Source of the DNA: Luteipulveratus mongoliensis
Lineage (GTDB): Bacteria; Actinomycetota; Actinomycetes; Actinomycetales; Dermatophilaceae
Assembly (NCBI RefSeq): GCF_001190945.1
Contig: NZ_CP011112.1
Location: forward strand, 1,426,001 to 1,490,000
Length of the DNA stretch: 64,000 bases
Direction of reading: 5' to 3'
Positions 17,065 through 24,886 of this stretch are shown here, piece by piece (the first letter of the stretch is position 1; every line of letters starts with the position of its first letter). The notes below the pieces were generated by a model. That model saw nothing but the letters and a program-made list of their open reading frames with translations, did no database searches and was not told where the DNA came from. The position numbers were made by a program, and so were the translations under genes.

Positions 17065-18156
17065 ATGAGGCTGGCAGCCGAACGCCGGGCGGCGATCCTG
17101 CGGACCGCACGCCTGCGCGGATCCGTGCGCGTGACGGAGGTCGCCGAGGCGCTCGGTGTCTCCACCGTGACGATCCGGCGGGACGTCACGGCCTTGGTCG
17201 ACGAGGGCGTCCTCGAGCGGGTGCACGGTGGTGCGACGCTCGCCCCGGACCCCGACCAGCCGGCCGCCGGTCCGCGTCGAGCGCTGCGCGCGACGATCGG
17301 GCTGGTGGTGCCGTCCGCGACGTACTACTACCCCGCGGTGATCCGCGGCGCGGAAGCAGCGGCAGCAGCCCAGGGCGTACGACTCGTGCTAGCCATCTCG
17401 AACTACTACGAGTCCGAGGAGCGCCGGCAGGTGTCCCGGCTGATCGAGATCGGTGTCGACGGCATCCTTCTGGCCACGAGCAAGGCACCGGACGACGATG
17501 CCGAGCTGACCCGCTGGGTCGGGTCCGTCCCGGTCCCGACCGTGCTGATCGAGCGCCAGGCTGACGTGGATGCCGGCGTGGATGTGGAGCACGTCCGCAG
17601 CGATCACGCCGCCGGCGCTCGGCTGGCGATCCGGCACCTGGTCGAGCTCGGTCACTCCGCCGTGGCACTGGCCTCGCAGGAAGGCACGCCGACGGCGCGG
17701 TGGCTCTTTGAGGGCTATCGCCAGGCGGTCGCCCGCGGAATGATCGCCGACGGGATCGACCCGATCCTTCTACCGCCGGCGGATGCTGTCCCCGAGCTCC
17801 GGGCCGCGGCTCTGACCGAGGTCCTGGACCGGTGCGAGCAGCACGGCATCCGCGCGGTGCTCGTCCACAACGACAAGGACGCGATGGACCTGGTCCGGAT
17901 CGCGGCGGCGCGTGGTCTGCGGGTGCCCGACGACCTGGCGATCGTGGCGTACGACGACGAGGTGGCCGCGCTCTGCGACGTCCCGCTCACCGCGGTCGCC
18001 CCGCCCAAACGGGAGGTGGGGCGTCTCGGTGTCGAGCTGATGATGCAACGCCTCACGCAGGCTGATCACTCGGTGTCGCAGCGCATCTCCTTGCTGCCGC
18101 GCCTCATCGTGCGATCGTCGTGCGGCGGCGACGCATCGTCCTCTTCTGATCGATAA
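17065..18156 (+). CDS. DeoR-HTH / LacI-type sensor hybrid regulator
   Basis: 363 aa. Residues 1-57 are a DeoR-type winged helix (ERRAAILRTARLRGSVRVTE, then VSTVTIRRDVTALVDEGVLE and HGGAT). Residues about 73-350 are a LacI/ribose-binding-protein sensor domain (RATIGLVVPSATYYYP ... DDLAIVAYDDEVAALCDVPL). The fusion replaces the sugar-phosphate SIS-like sensor of classic DeoR proteins with one that binds free sugars. It is divergent from the Gfo/DUF993/DUF2264 operon and upstream of a 2-hydroxyacid dehydrogenase, so it probably controls both. ATG at 17065 sits after AGAAGGA, which rejects a long upstream extension. Confidence 0.85.
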   Translation: MRLAAERRAAILRTARLRGSVRVTEVAEALGVSTVTIRRDVTALVDEGVLERVHGGATLAPDPDQPAAGPRRALRATIGLVVPSATYYYPAVIRGAEAAAAAQGVRLVLAISNYYESEERRQVSRLIEIGVDGILLATSKAPDDDAELTRWVGSVPVPTVLIERQADVDAGVDVEHVRSDHAAGARLAIRHLVELGHSAVALASQEGTPTARWLFEGYRQAVARGMIADGIDPILLPPADAVPELRAAALTEVLDRCEQHGIRAVLVHNDKDAMDLVRIAAARGLRVPDDLAIVAYDDEVAALCDVPLTAVAPPKREVGRLGVELMMQRLTQADHSVSQRISLLPRLIVRSSCGGDASSSSDR

Positions 18157-18173
18157 CGATCGATTGATCGAAT
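18149..18173. promoter_or_regulatory. ATCGA repeat cluster before the hydroxyacid dehydrogenase
   Basis: Three ATCGA copies at 18149, 18159 and 18167 (spacings 10 and 8), overlapping the stop codon of the hybrid regulator and lying 107-131 bp before the next ATG. It shares the repeat unit and one-turn spacing with 16981-16998. Candidate operator for the hybrid regulator. Confidence 0.35.
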
Positions 18174-18279
18174 GAGACTTGACCTGCTTCGGCGTCGGCT
18201 GCGTTACTGAGCGCACTCGCGTCGTCAAAGGCGTACGCCATGCAGCTGGGCCTGCATCCTGAGTGCAGGGGAGCGTGAC

Positions 18280-19287
18280 ATGACTGAACGGCTTGTTCTC
18301 GGGCTCGCGATGCGACCCGGTTTGCAGCACCGGCTCTTCACGGAGGATGCCTGGGTACGGCTGGCCGCTGTCGCGACCGTCGATCCCAACGAGACGGTGA
18401 CCTCTTTCGATCCCGACGTGCAGCAGGGGATCGCGGACATCGACGTGCTCGTGACGGGATGGGGTAGCCCCGCCCTCACCGCGAGTGCGCTCAGCGCGAT
18501 GCCGCGGCTTCGTGCTGTCGTACATGCCGCCGGATCGGTGAAACCCCATCTGCCAGAAGACTTCTGGAGACACCACATCCCGGTCAGCTCGGCCGCTGAT
18601 GCCAATGCGATCCCGGTGGCGGAGTACACCTTGGCGACGATCATCCTCGCCAACAAGGCCATCCTGCCGATCGCGGACCGTTATCGGCAGGAGCGCGCCC
18701 ATCGCGACTGGGACGCGCTCTATCCGCGAATGGGCAACTACCGCAAGCGTGTTGGGGTCGTCGGCGCATCGAAGATCGGACGGCGTGTGCTGGCCCTGCT
18801 GCAGCAGCTGTCGGTCGAGGTGGTGGTCGCTGATCCCTACCTCGACCCCGATGCCGCTCGTGCGATGGGCGCCGAGCTCATGGATCTCGACGACCTGGTC
18901 GCCTCGAGCGATGTCGTCAGCCTCCACGCGCCCGACATCCCCGAGACGCAGCATCTGATGAACGCCCGGCGCCTCGCCTCCATGAGGGCCGGAGCCACAT
19001 TGATCAACACTGCGCGTGGCGCGCTCGTGGACCACGACGCGTTGGTCGAGGAGCTCCAGACGGGTCGGATCAACGCCGTGCTGGACGTGACGACGCCGGA
19101 GGTGCTCGCCGCCGACTCTCCGCTGTACGACCTCCCGAACGTCCTGCTCACACCTCACGTCGCGGGGTCCTTGGGCACCGAGCTCGCCCGTCTGGGTGAC
19201 TCTGCGGTCGTGGAGGTCGAGCGCCTGGCGCACGGCCTGCCGATGCTGACCGAGGTCGACGCAGACCAGCTCGGACGCAGCGCCTGA
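18280..19287 (+). CDS. D-2-hydroxyacid dehydrogenase, copy A
   Basis: 335 aa of the D-isomer-specific 2-hydroxyacid dehydrogenase family. The NAD-binding motif is VGVVGASKIGRRVL, with Ala-Ser in place of the usual second Gly. Catalytic Arg lies in INTARGALVDHD, Glu in DVTTPE and His in LLTPHVAGS. Predicted to reduce a 2-oxo acid such as hydroxypyruvate or glyoxylate with NAD(P)H. GCAGGGGAG precedes the ATG. It follows the hybrid regulator and is a paralogue of the enzyme at 22.6-23.7 kb. Both lie beside a DUF2264 gene, which implies one shared pathway step; glycerate kinase nearby makes hydroxypyruvate reduction attractive. Confidence 0.87.
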   Translation: MTERLVLGLAMRPGLQHRLFTEDAWVRLAAVATVDPNETVTSFDPDVQQGIADIDVLVTGWGSPALTASALSAMPRLRAVVHAAGSVKPHLPEDFWRHHIPVSSAADANAIPVAEYTLATIILANKAILPIADRYRQERAHRDWDALYPRMGNYRKRVGVVGASKIGRRVLALLQQLSVEVVVADPYLDPDAARAMGAELMDLDDLVASSDVVSLHAPDIPETQHLMNARRLASMRAGATLINTARGALVDHDALVEELQTGRINAVLDVTTPEVLAADSPLYDLPNVLLTPHVAGSLGTELARLGDSAVVEVERLAHGLPMLTEVDADQLGRSA

Positions 19288-19298
19288 CCCGCAATCGT

Positions 19299-19508
19299 TG
19301 GTCGAGTAGGCGAGCCCGACCCCGCCGGTCGAGTAGGCGAGCCCGACCCCGCCGGTCGAGTAGGCGAGCCCGACCCCGCCGGTCGAGTAGGCGAGCCCCC
19401 AGGGCGAGCCGTATCGAGACCACCGCAAGCGCGGACGCTGAGTCTCCCAAGACCTCACCGGGTCTCGATACGCCCTCGGCTAGCGCCTCGGGCTACTCGA
19501 CCAGCGGT
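19299..19508. repeat. CTGGTCGAGTAG repeat, copy 2, with a 4 x 27-bp tandem array
   Basis: Fills the 242-bp junction between convergent genes. GGTCGAGTAG recurs at 19300, 19327, 19354 and 19381, an exact 27-bp period (GGTCGAGTAGGCGAGCCCGA plus CCCCGCC). The inverted counterpart follows (GGCTACTCGACCAGCGG, ending about 19507), with GTATCGAGAC and GTCTCGATAC inner arms. It resembles the larger array at 37.2 kb. No gene is seen here. Confidence 0.9.
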
Positions 19509-19529
19509 GGCGACCAGCGAGGGGTCCGC

Positions 19530-20633
19530 TCAGCCGGCGTTGCGGGGAGGGCCGACCGAGTCGCGTACGACGACGTGGGTGCCCAACGTGTCCTTGTCTC
19601 GGGATCGGACCATCGGGTCGTCCTCCCTCAGACTGTCCAGGGCGGCGCGTACGGCGGATCGTCCCAGCTCTTCGAGGGGGACTCGGACCGTGGTGAGCGC
19701 GGGCGTGAGCTCCACGGAGACCGGCATGTCGTCGTACCCGATGATCGACAGGTCCTGCGGGATCTGGAGCCCGGCCTCGCGGACGGCCTGGTAGACGCCG
19801 GCGGCCAGCAAGTCGTTGGCCGCGAAGACGGCAGTGAAGTCCAGCCCGGCGTCTAAGGCCTCATGGAGATGCTCCTGCCCCCACCGACGTCCGAACGCAC
19901 CCGTGCGGATCAGCTCGGGATCGGGCGTGATGCCCCGTGCCTCGAGCGCTCGTCGATGGCCCGCGACCCGGTGCCTGGTCGTGGACAGCTCGGTCGGCCC
20001 ACCGAGGTAGAGGATGCGGCGATGGCCGGCGTTCAGGAGGTGGTCCGTCGCTGCGAAGGCGCCACCCTCGTTGTCGTAGTCGACGGACACGACGGGCGCG
20101 TCCGTCCCCAGCGACGGTCGACCGCACAAGGTCAGCACGGAGCCGAGAGACGCCAGCGACCGCGCGTGCCGGGCCATCTTGGCCACGTAGTCGGCGTCGT
20201 CGTACGACCCGCCGACGAGTACGACGACATCGGCGCGCTGCTGGATCAGCAGCTCGACATAGGCGAGCTCACGCTCCGGACGACCCTGCGAGCTGCACAC
20301 CAGGCACAGGAGATTGCGCTCGGCGGACTCCTGCTGGACGCCACGCGTGATGTATCCGAAGAACGGGTCGACGACGTCGTTGACCACGATGCCGACGATG
20401 CGGCTGCTCGACCCGGCGAGGGCACGGGCGTGGGCGTTGACGGTGTAGCCGAGGCTGTGCATCGCGGACTCGATGCGTTCGCGCGTCGCTGCTGCCACTG
20501 GGTAGTTGCCGTTGACAGTCCGGGACACGGTGGCGGCTGAGACGCCGGCCTCGCGGGCGACGTCGGCGATCGTGACAGGACCGTCGGCGGTGCCCCGCCC
20601 AGCGGAGCGTCGGCGGCCGGGCCGTGTCGTCAT
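19530..20633 (-). CDS. LacI-family transcriptional regulator (DUF2264/importer locus)
   Basis: 367 aa. LacI HTH near residues 20-70 (VTIADVAREAGVSAATVSRT, with the hinge helix region ARALAGSS) and a periplasmic-binding-like sensor to about 345 (SIIGYDDMPVSVELTPALTT). ATG at 20633 overlaps the DUF2264 stop by 4 nt (ATGA), so the regulator is the last gene of a three-gene minus operon starting at 23658. Two matching 13-bp sites in the divergent region (23725-23737 and 23836-23848) have the AANCGNTT core of LacI operators and are its likely targets, giving autoregulation plus control of the divergent importer operon. Confidence 0.88.
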   Translation of the reverse strand: MTTRPGRRRSAGRGTADGPVTIADVAREAGVSAATVSRTVNGNYPVAAATRERIESAMHSLGYTVNAHARALAGSSSRIVGIVVNDVVDPFFGYITRGVQQESAERNLLCLVCSSQGRPERELAYVELLIQQRADVVVLVGGSYDDADYVAKMARHARSLASLGSVLTLCGRPSLGTDAPVVSVDYDNEGGAFAATDHLLNAGHRRILYLGGPTELSTTRHRVAGHRRALEARGITPDPELIRTGAFGRRWGQEHLHEALDAGLDFTAVFAANDLLAAGVYQAVREAGLQIPQDLSIIGYDDMPVSVELTPALTTVRVPLEELGRSAVRAALDSLREDDPMVRSRDKDTLGTHVVVRDSVGPPRNAG

Positions 20634-22606
20634 CGCTGCACCTCCGGGCCGTCCGGTGAGAGCCAGACGCACGTCATGTCGTGATCCTCCGAGCCCACCG
20701 CGAGGATCACCTCCCTGTCATCGGGGAAGCGTATCCGCACCTGGTCGCCCTGGACGCGGGCGGAGATGGACCGTGCGAGTGCGTCGGGCCAGCAGGCATC
20801 GCCGGTCAGGACGACGGCGGCGACGGTCGTGGTGGGCGTGTCCGGGCCAGGTGCGGACTGGAGGTACGGCGTGGCTGAGTGCGGACCAAAAGCGTTGGTG
20901 CCCATGGAGTTTCGGATAGATGCGGTGTCCCAGCCATGCAGGCCGATGACAAGGGATGTGAGGCCGTCCGCCCGCCGGGCGAGCGCCCACGGAAGCCCTG
21001 CGGCGCTGTGGCCCGTCTCCAGCGGAGAGTGCGACGCGATGGCGTACCCGCCCGCGAGTGTCGTACAGCCGGCGGGCGCATCGACGCGATGGACGCGTAC
21101 CTCGATCGACCCGTGCACGACGCTGGCGGTCTCCAGCCGGCAGAGCCGATCGGTGTCGATGGGGTGGGGCGCCTGCTGGCAGGAGCGGGCGTAGCGCTCG
21201 CCAGTGCCGAGCCGTCGGATCTGCGTCGGGGCCGTACGCGCTCCGTCCGGCGCGCGCAGGATCAGCTGGTTGTCCAGCGCCTCATGAGCATCGGTCTCCG
21301 GGCCCGTACGACTGGAGAAGGCCAGGCGTCCGTAGTGCGGATCCGCTTCTGGTGGTTGAAGACTCGTGGTTTCGTCAGGTAGTGGAAGGTGATCCGATCC
21401 ATGGTTGAGGAGCCGGACGATGCCGTCGTGGTGGGTCGCCTGGACCAGCTGGCCGGGTGCGGTGAGGGTGACCTGCTGGTCGGCGAGGTCGAGTGGCACT
21501 GCGCGTTCGGGCGCGGTCCAGACCGGGTGGTCCGGTGGGAGAAGTAGGCCGAGGAAGCCTTTGCTGGCCCAGTAGGGCGAGCCCGGGCCGGAGTACGGCT
21601 GGGTCGCGGGCAAGAACGTGTCGTACCAACCCAGGGTGAGCAGGCCGCGGTGGTCGGGCACGCCACGCTCGACGAAGTGCCGCGCCGCGCCTGATGCCAG
21701 CCGTCGGGTCGCGCCGGGTTCGAGCGGTGAGCAGCCTTCGAGCTCGCCGAGCCAGAACGGTGCGAGACACCCGATCCGGTAGGCCAGTGACCGTCCGAAG
21801 TGCACGGGCGCGCCGTCGGTCCCGAACAGATGCACCGCGTCCTGAAGGTGCCGTTTGAGCCGCTCTTGGTACGCGCCCCGGCGAGTCGCCGTGTCGACGT
21901 CGCCGGTCGCATCGGCGATTCGTGCCCACAGCAGCGGATAGAGGTGCAGCGCCCAGCCGTTGTAGTTGTCGAAGTTCTGCCCGGGGCCGTCGGTGTACCA
22001 GCCGTCGCCGACATACCAGTTCTCGATGCGGTCCAGTCCGCTGTCGATCTCACCGCGGTCGAACGGGCCGCCGACGGAGGCTAGGAATTCCTCGACGACG
22101 ACCTGGAAGAGCACCCAGTTGTTGTCCCAGGTGCGTGCGCCGACGAAGCCGGCCAACCAGTCGACCACCAGAGCACGTTCGCGGTCATCAAGCTGGTCCC
22201 AGATGCGAGCACGGCTCTCGTGCAAGCCGATTGCGACCGCGGCCGCCTCGACGAGCTGCTGGGAGCAGTCGGTCAGGCGTGGCCAGGCATCCGGATGGTC
22301 GGGGTCCGCGCCGGCGACGAGACCGGCGGCGTACCGCTCGGCCAGCTCATCGGAGCCACCGTGCGCGAGCCGGAACGAGGCCAGCATGAACGATCGGGCG
22401 AAGCCTTCGAGCCCGTCGCTGCGCAGCCCGGACCAGCTGGCGCGGCCGGGTGGACTGATCAGTGCACCGCTCGGACTGGCCCAGGGCGCCAGGGAGTTCA
22501 GCAGGTGATCGGCCAGCGCCTCCCAATGGTCCCTGGTCCACCCGGTGCGCGAGGACTGCACCCGGTTGGTCGGTGGCAGGAAGGGTGTGGCGGGCGGATG
22601 GTTCAT
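20630..22606 (-). CDS. DUF2264 protein (possible glycosidase), importer-locus copy
   Basis: 658 aa, paralogous along its length to the protein at 11.8-13.7 kb: SGALISPPGRASWSGLRSDG, WLAGFVGARTWDNNWVLFQV, NWYVGDGWYTDG, FDNYNGWALHLYPLLWAR and SPYWASKGFLGLLLPPDHP. No signal peptide. Its ATG overlaps the preceding dehydrogenase stop and its stop overlaps the LacI start (both ATGA), so all three are translationally coupled. Lying divergent from an oligosaccharide importer and a cytoplasmic fucosidase, it probably removes a terminal residue (possibly a uronic acid) from imported oligosaccharides; the specificity is inference. Confidence 0.8.
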   Translation of the reverse strand: MNHPPATPFLPPTNRVQSSRTGWTRDHWEALADHLLNSLAPWASPSGALISPPGRASWSGLRSDGLEGFARSFMLASFRLAHGGSDELAERYAAGLVAGADPDHPDAWPRLTDCSQQLVEAAAVAIGLHESRARIWDQLDDRERALVVDWLAGFVGARTWDNNWVLFQVVVEEFLASVGGPFDRGEIDSGLDRIENWYVGDGWYTDGPGQNFDNYNGWALHLYPLLWARIADATGDVDTATRRGAYQERLKRHLQDAVHLFGTDGAPVHFGRSLAYRIGCLAPFWLGELEGCSPLEPGATRRLASGAARHFVERGVPDHRGLLTLGWYDTFLPATQPYSGPGSPYWASKGFLGLLLPPDHPVWTAPERAVPLDLADQQVTLTAPGQLVQATHHDGIVRLLNHGSDHLPLPDETTSLQPPEADPHYGRLAFSSRTGPETDAHEALDNQLILRAPDGARTAPTQIRRLGTGERYARSCQQAPHPIDTDRLCRLETASVVHGSIEVRVHRVDAPAGCTTLAGGYAIASHSPLETGHSAAGLPWALARRADGLTSLVIGLHGWDTASIRNSMGTNAFGPHSATPYLQSAPGPDTPTTTVAAVVLTGDACWPDALARSISARVQGDQVRIRFPDDREVILAVGSEDHDMTCVWLSPDGPEVQR

Positions 22607-23658
22607 GCGATGCGGCTCAAGTCGTCGAGGTGCACGAGATGCTGCATGGGAAGTCCGGCGACCAGGCGCTCGATCTCGGCGACCGCGGCCTCCCCGAGGC
22701 GGGCGCGCTCGTTGCCGAGTGCGCCCGAGATGTGTGGAGTGAGAACCACATTCGGCAGATCGTAGTACGGAGATGTCGGCGGTAGGGGTTCCGGATCGGT
22801 GACGTCAAGGACCGCGTCGAGGCGGCCCGAGGTGACTTCGGGCAGCAACGCGTCGTGGTCGACCAGTGACCCTCTCGCGGTGTTGATGAGGACGCCGCGG
22901 TCCGGCATCAGCGCCAGCCGCGCAGCGTTGACCAGGTGATGGGTCTCGGGCAGTGCCGGGGCGTGGAGCGTGACGACCTCGCTGCGGCCGAACAGCTCAT
23001 CGAGCTCCACCCGGCGCGCACCGAGACGACTCGCTTCCTCAGCGCTCACGTGCGGATCGAACAGCAGGACCGTGGCATCGAGGGTGGCCAGGCGCTGCAG
23101 GACCAGGCGCCCGATGCGGGAGGCGCCGACGACGCCGACGGTGATCCCGTGCGTACCGAGGTCGCCGACCGGCTCCAGGTCGCGCAGGGCGTGCTGCTGG
23201 TAGTGCCCGTCCAGCTGGAAGGCCCGTTTGCGGGCGAGAACGATTGATGCGAAAGCGAATTCGGCCACTGGTACGGCGTTGGCGGCTGCGGCGGTCGAGA
23301 CCTGGAGACCGGACGCGAGCACCTCGGGACTGACGAGCCCTTTCACCGTGCCAGCCGCGTGCACCACGGCCTGCAGGCGTGGCGCCGCGGCCAGAACCTC
23401 ACCGGTGATGGGCGGGCAGCCCCAGCCGGACAGGAGGACGTCGCTCTCACCCAGGGTCGCGGCGAGGTCCGGGGCCAGCAGGTCTCGTACGGGCCGGATC
23501 GGGAGGACGTGCGCGACCTGAGCCAGGCGCCGACGGCTCGATGCGGTCAGTACGTCGTCAAGGACCCGCGGGCTCATGGCCACGAGCACGTTGGGCACGT
23601 CTCCGGATGCGGGCGAGTGCATCGCTCTGGACGAGGCATCGATGGATCTGTGCGTCAC
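22603..23658 (-). CDS. D-2-hydroxyacid dehydrogenase, copy B
   Basis: 351 aa, same clade as the enzyme at 18.3 kb: GVVGASRIGRLVLQRL nucleotide motif, LINTARGSLVDHDAL (Arg), DVTDPEPLPP (Glu) and VVLTPHISGALG (His). Predicted NAD(P)H-dependent 2-oxo acid reductase. GTG start at 23658 after GGGGGA. First gene of the minus-strand operon with DUF2264 and LacI. The duplicated pairing of this clade with DUF2264 in one window argues that the dehydrogenase acts on a product of the DUF2264 reaction pathway, not on a housekeeping metabolite. Confidence 0.87.
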   Translation of the reverse strand: MTHRSIDASSRAMHSPASGDVPNVLVAMSPRVLDDVLTASSRRRLAQVAHVLPIRPVRDLLAPDLAATLGESDVLLSGWGCPPITGEVLAAAPRLQAVVHAAGTVKGLVSPEVLASGLQVSTAAAANAVPVAEFAFASIVLARKRAFQLDGHYQQHALRDLEPVGDLGTHGITVGVVGASRIGRLVLQRLATLDATVLLFDPHVSAEEASRLGARRVELDELFGRSEVVTLHAPALPETHHLVNAARLALMPDRGVLINTARGSLVDHDALLPEVTSGRLDAVLDVTDPEPLPPTSPYYDLPNVVLTPHISGALGNERARLGEAAVAEIERLVAGLPMQHLVHLDDLSRIA

Positions 23659-23724
23659 GTCCGTCCCCCTTCGCCTGGTTGGTGGCGCTCGGTGTCGAGC
23701 GCGATCAGCAGAAGCAGCAGCATA

Positions 23725-23737
23725 GTAAGCGTTTTCT
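23725..23737 (-). promoter_or_regulatory. LacI-type operator, minus-strand side
   Basis: Minus-strand AGAAAACGCTTAC, overlapping a possible -10 (TACTAT, 23727-23722) for the dehydrogenase/DUF2264/lacI operon. It matches the site at 23836-23848 at 10 of 13 positions (pattern AGAAARCGSTTRC) and has the AANCGNTT core of LacI-family operators. Confidence 0.6.
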
Positions 23738-23794
23738 GATCTGCACAGTACGGCCGCCTCATCAGCCCCGTCAATCTCAGAATTCGCGTATCCC

Positions 23795-23823
23795 TTGACA
23801 GGAAATCAGGGCCTCCCTAAGGT
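23795..23823 (+). promoter_or_regulatory. Promoter of the importer/fucosidase operon
   Basis: Perfect -35 TTGACA (23795-23800), 17-bp spacer, -10 TAAGGT (23818-23823, fitting the actinobacterial TAnnnT). Transcription would begin near 23830, just before the LacI-type operator at 23836-23848, a standard repression layout. Confidence 0.65.
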
Positions 23824-23835
23824 CCGATGTCTAAT

Positions 23836-23848
23836 AGAAAGCGGTTGC
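23836..23848 (+). promoter_or_regulatory. LacI-type operator, plus-strand side
   Basis: AGAAAGCGGTTGC, a near copy of the opposing site 111 bp upstream. It lies between the predicted transcription start and the Shine-Dalgarno GGAGGTG of the permease gene at 23861. Confidence 0.6.
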
Positions 23849-23860
23849 TACGGAGGTGTC

Positions 23861-24886
23861 ATGAGATCGACTTTGTCGCCGCCGGTCGACGCCTCTGGGC
23901 GGTCGGCCGGAGACCAGGTGGAGGACGGGCAGAACGCCGGGAAGGACCGTTCCGGTGCAGTTGACCTGACCATCGCCCGGCACGTCCCGTGGTCCAAGCG
24001 GCTGCGGCGCGACCGGACGATGCTGCTGCTCGTCCTGCCCGGGTTCTTGTACTTCGTGGTCTTCCACTACGTGCCGCTACTGGGCAACGTCATCGTCTTC
24101 AAGGACTACCAGCCCTATCTCGGCATCCAGGGCAGCCCGTGGGTCGGCCTCGACAACTTCCAGATCTTCAAGGACCCGGAGTTCCTGTCGGCGCTGGGCA
24201 ATACGGTGAAGTTCGCACTGATCCAGCTGGTGCTGTTCTTCCCGGCACCGATCGGGCTCGCGCTGATGCTCAACAGCCTGGTCGGCACCAAGGTGCGCCG
24301 GTTCGTGCAGTCGGTGGTCTATCTACCGCACTTCATCGGGTGGGTGATCCTCGTGTCGATCGCCCAGCAGCTGCTCGGGGGTGCGGGGCTGGTCCCGCAC
24401 CTGCTCGGCTCGCTCGGGCTGCCGCAGGTCGACGTGATGTCGTCCGAAGGCTTCTTCCCCTGGCTGCTCGCGCTCCAGGTGATCTGGAAGGACGCCGGCT
24501 GGGGCACGATCATCTACCTCGCCGCGATCCTGAACATCGATCAGGAGCAGTACGAAGCCGCCGCGATCGACGGCGCGAACCGGTGGCGACGCCTCTGGCA
24601 CGTCACGCTGCCTGGGCTGATGCCGGTCACGATCCTGCTGTTCATCCTCAACCTCGGCACGATCCTGTCGGTCGGGTTCGAGCAGATCCTGCTCCAGCGG
24701 GACGCCGTCGGCGCCGGCGCCTCAGAGGTGCTGGACACGTACGTCTACATCCACGGCGTGGTCGACGGCGACTGGGGTACGAGCGCGGCTGTCGGTCTCG
24801 CCAAGGGTGTCGTCGGCCTCGCCATGATCCTCGGCGCCAACAAGCTCGCCCACCGACTCGGACACGACGGGGTGTACCAACGATGA
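23861..24886 (+). CDS. LplB/YtcP-type sugar ABC permease
   Basis: 341-aa membrane protein with six predicted helices, an N-terminal soluble tail and the EAA loop (QYEAAAIDGANRWRRLWHVT) near residues 225-245. VPLLGNVIVFKDYQPYLGI and LPHFIGWVILVS-like segments place it with LplB/YesP-type permeases for complex carbohydrates such as pectic or aldouronic oligosaccharides. The ATG at 23861 follows CGGAGGTG; an upstream TTG lies within the -35 box and cannot be the start. The stop overlaps the next ATG (ATGA). No ATPase gene is in this operon, as usual for this class, which borrows a shared MsiK-like ATPase. Confidence 0.88.
   Translation: MRSTLSPPVDASGRSAGDQVEDGQNAGKDRSGAVDLTIARHVPWSKRLRRDRTMLLLVLPGFLYFVVFHYVPLLGNVIVFKDYQPYLGIQGSPWVGLDNFQIFKDPEFLSALGNTVKFALIQLVLFFPAPIGLALMLNSLVGTKVRRFVQSVVYLPHFIGWVILVSIAQQLLGGAGLVPHLLGSLGLPQVDVMSSEGFFPWLLALQVIWKDAGWGTIIYLAAILNIDQEQYEAAAIDGANRWRRLWHVTLPGLMPVTILLFILNLGTILSVGFEQILLQRDAVGAGASEVLDTYVYIHGVVDGDWGTSAAVGLAKGVVGLAMILGANKLAHRLGHDGVYQR

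Noticed and set aside
18149-18173. Rho-independent terminator after the hybrid regulator
   Set aside because: The short ATCGAT palindromes overlap the stop codon and give only weak stems. Spacing fits operator repeats better.
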